Shown: positions 62,646 to 64,000 of the stretch, in pieces
Position numbering within the stretch: position 1 is the stretch's first letter
Layout of the letters: each line of letters begins with the position of its first letter
Origin: Myrica gale
Lineage: Eukaryota > Streptophyta > Magnoliopsida > Fagales > Myricaceae
NCBI GenBank assembly: GCA_963930655.1
Contig: OZ005610.1
Span: 7,817,001 to 7,881,000, forward strand
DNA length: 64,000 nucleotides
Reading direction: 5' to 3'
Translations under genes and position numbers: made by a program
Notes under the pieces: model-generated
Told to the model about the DNA's origin: nothing
Database searches by the model: none
What the model saw: only the letters and a program-made list of their open reading frames with translations

Positions 62646-64000
62646 ATGGAAGTATATACTAGCTCAAGAGATGCTGAGGCACCGGAAAGTGTAGAAGCTA
62701 ATCCTCATGCAGTACAGACCTCTGAACTCGTACTAAGAAATGGTCACGGGGACTTAAAAATGTGTAATTCTGGCTTTTGTCATCAATACGAGGAGGAAGA
62801 TTTTTTCAGCTCAATTGCTCAGAAAGAGCTACCAGAATCACCACTTGGTTGGCCACTTCGCTGGAGAACAGCACCCGTGAGTGACGAAGCTCAGAGAAAA
62901 TCGGAAGCTAGGAATATGTCTGTAGTTCAATGGGCAATGACGCTACCTAGTCGATGCACGCTTCCAATTCGGCAGAACAAGATTCATTTGAATAAAAGTG
63001 ACAGGTCTTTTGAACGAGAGGCTGTTAACTCTACCTTCAATGAAGGGGACAATGAAGAAGGAACTAGGGACCGGGTGATTCAAACCTATGAAGATCAAAG
63101 AGTTGGTGGTAGCCCGGAACCTGAAGAGAACTTTGGCCCTGTTTGTGAATACAAAACGGAGGTTTCTTCGAGTTCAGCCTTTTCCTTTATAAAGGAGTCT
63201 CCACTGTCAAGGCCTGGTTGGCCACTTCTTCGGATTGCAGCTTCTGCAACTGTAGATTCTTGGAGAGATTATGAAGCTAGAAATATATCTGTTGTTCAAT
63301 GGTTAATGAGTCTGCGTAATGGATCCAATTCGGTAATCCCACAAACCCAGACTGGTTTTGTCTCTGATGAAATAGAAAGCCAGATTGAACGGGAGAGATG
63401 TTCTTCTGAGGAATTAGACGACGACAATAATTTGACAGCAACAGAAAAGCTAGTCAAGGAGTTGGAGCTTCTCATTAGAACAAAACTAACTTGTTGTAGG
63501 CGGTTCAGCTACAAGGAGCTGAAAAGTTCAACATCCTATTTCTCCTCAGGTTTAGTCTTTTTCCCCCATGGGCATAAATTGTTACAGTGGTCATATTAGG
63601 CTTCAATGGCTAACAAATTGATTTTCATCCCTTCTCCACGGATCGCTATATAAATACTTCATTTATTTGCAGAAAATCTCGTTGGAGAGGGAGGCTGCAG
63701 CAAGGTATACAAAGGACGTCTTCCCTGTGGCAGAACAGTGGCAGTAAAGATATTAAAATCATATAAGGAAGCTTGGAATGACTTTTACTCAGAAATGGAT
63801 ATCATCTCCACATTGAAGCACAAGAACATAACACATCTTATTGGTGTATGTACCGAAGACAACCATCTTATATCTGTCTATGACTTCTTTCCTGAAGGGA
63901 GTTTAGAGGAAAACTTACATGGTAATATCCTGTTACTAGATCTAATCTTGCCTTTGCTGAAGTTACTTATGTGCATTTCCATGTATAATGCAGGTCATGA
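62646..64000 (+). CDS. Receptor-like cytoplasmic kinase (RLCK VI type), 5' part; runs off the window
   Basis: Exons 62646-63549, 63673-63921 and the start of a third at 63994; the gene continues beyond the window. An in-frame TGA six bases before the ATG supports this start. The N-terminal 300 residues are a variable region with two copies of a module ending SVVQW (residues 62-103 and 183-224). The kinase domain then begins (RFSYKELKSST, residues about 288-298). Seen so far are the Gly loop GEGGCSKVYKG, the ATP Lys in VAVKIL, the alpha-C Glu in FYSEMDII, and SLEENLHG. The PGWPLLR and SVVQW words and the kinase match plant RLCKs that usually carry an N-terminal USP (adenine nucleotide alpha-hydrolase-like) domain. 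No USP domain is visible here. The substrate is unknown. Confidence 0.88.

Overview
This is nuclear DNA from a eudicot plant, most likely a woody rosid, although the species cannot be fixed from the sequence alone. The evidence is GT-AG introns with T-rich tracts, AT-rich intergenic DNA, dense MITEs and LTR retrotransposons, and proteins that all match land-plant families. No bacterial, organellar or CRISPR features were seen.

Layout. 1-12.3 kb is TE-rich and gene-poor. It holds a broken G3BP-like (NTF2-domain) gene fragment, a decayed gag-only Copia-type LTR element (2695 to about 6490) interrupted by a Mutator-type foldback MITE with a perfect 9-bp target duplication (6491-7175), two hAT-type elements inserted back to back (7802-9155 and 9164-9416), a truncated GH17 beta-1,3-glucanase split from downstream DNA by a MULE-type MITE, and a rearranged TRIM-like LTR hairpin. 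12.4-17.0 kb (minus) is a complete 12-exon synaptotagmin SYT2. 17-24.3 kb is intergenic, with two tandem duplications and a MITE nested in a MITE. 24.9-25.6 kb (plus) is a single-exon gene for a 242-residue basic protein with a PNRC/decapping-activator-like motif. 26.4-29.2 kb is a 2.8-kb non-autonomous MULE with long TIRs, followed by a minus-strand three-exon stump of a GH38 alpha-mannosidase. 31.2-37.4 kb (plus) is a 10-exon ABCB transporter of the ABCB13/14 type. 40.2-43.1 kb (plus) is a 7-exon ROP GTPase. 45.4-60.1 kb (plus) is a 22-exon retromer VPS35 whose intron 10 carries a young antisense Copia element (48644-54014). 62.6 kb to the end (plus) is the 5' half of a receptor-like cytoplasmic kinase with a duplicated N-terminal module.

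The four complete large genes (SYT2, ABCB, ROP, VPS35) and the exons available for the kinase were spliced by hand. Every junction used is GT-AG and keeps phase, giving proteins of 539, 1248, 197 and 792 residues, all close to the usual family lengths. The genes are not a functional cluster. Several do act at the plasma membrane or endomembranes (ER-plasma membrane contact sites, auxin or malate-type transport, polarity signalling, endosomal recycling), but nothing in the arrangement suggests coregulation. The most distinctive content is the set of TE insertions that can be dated relative to each other by intact target-site duplications, plus two proteins worth follow-up: the PNRC-like protein and the kinase with the duplicated module.
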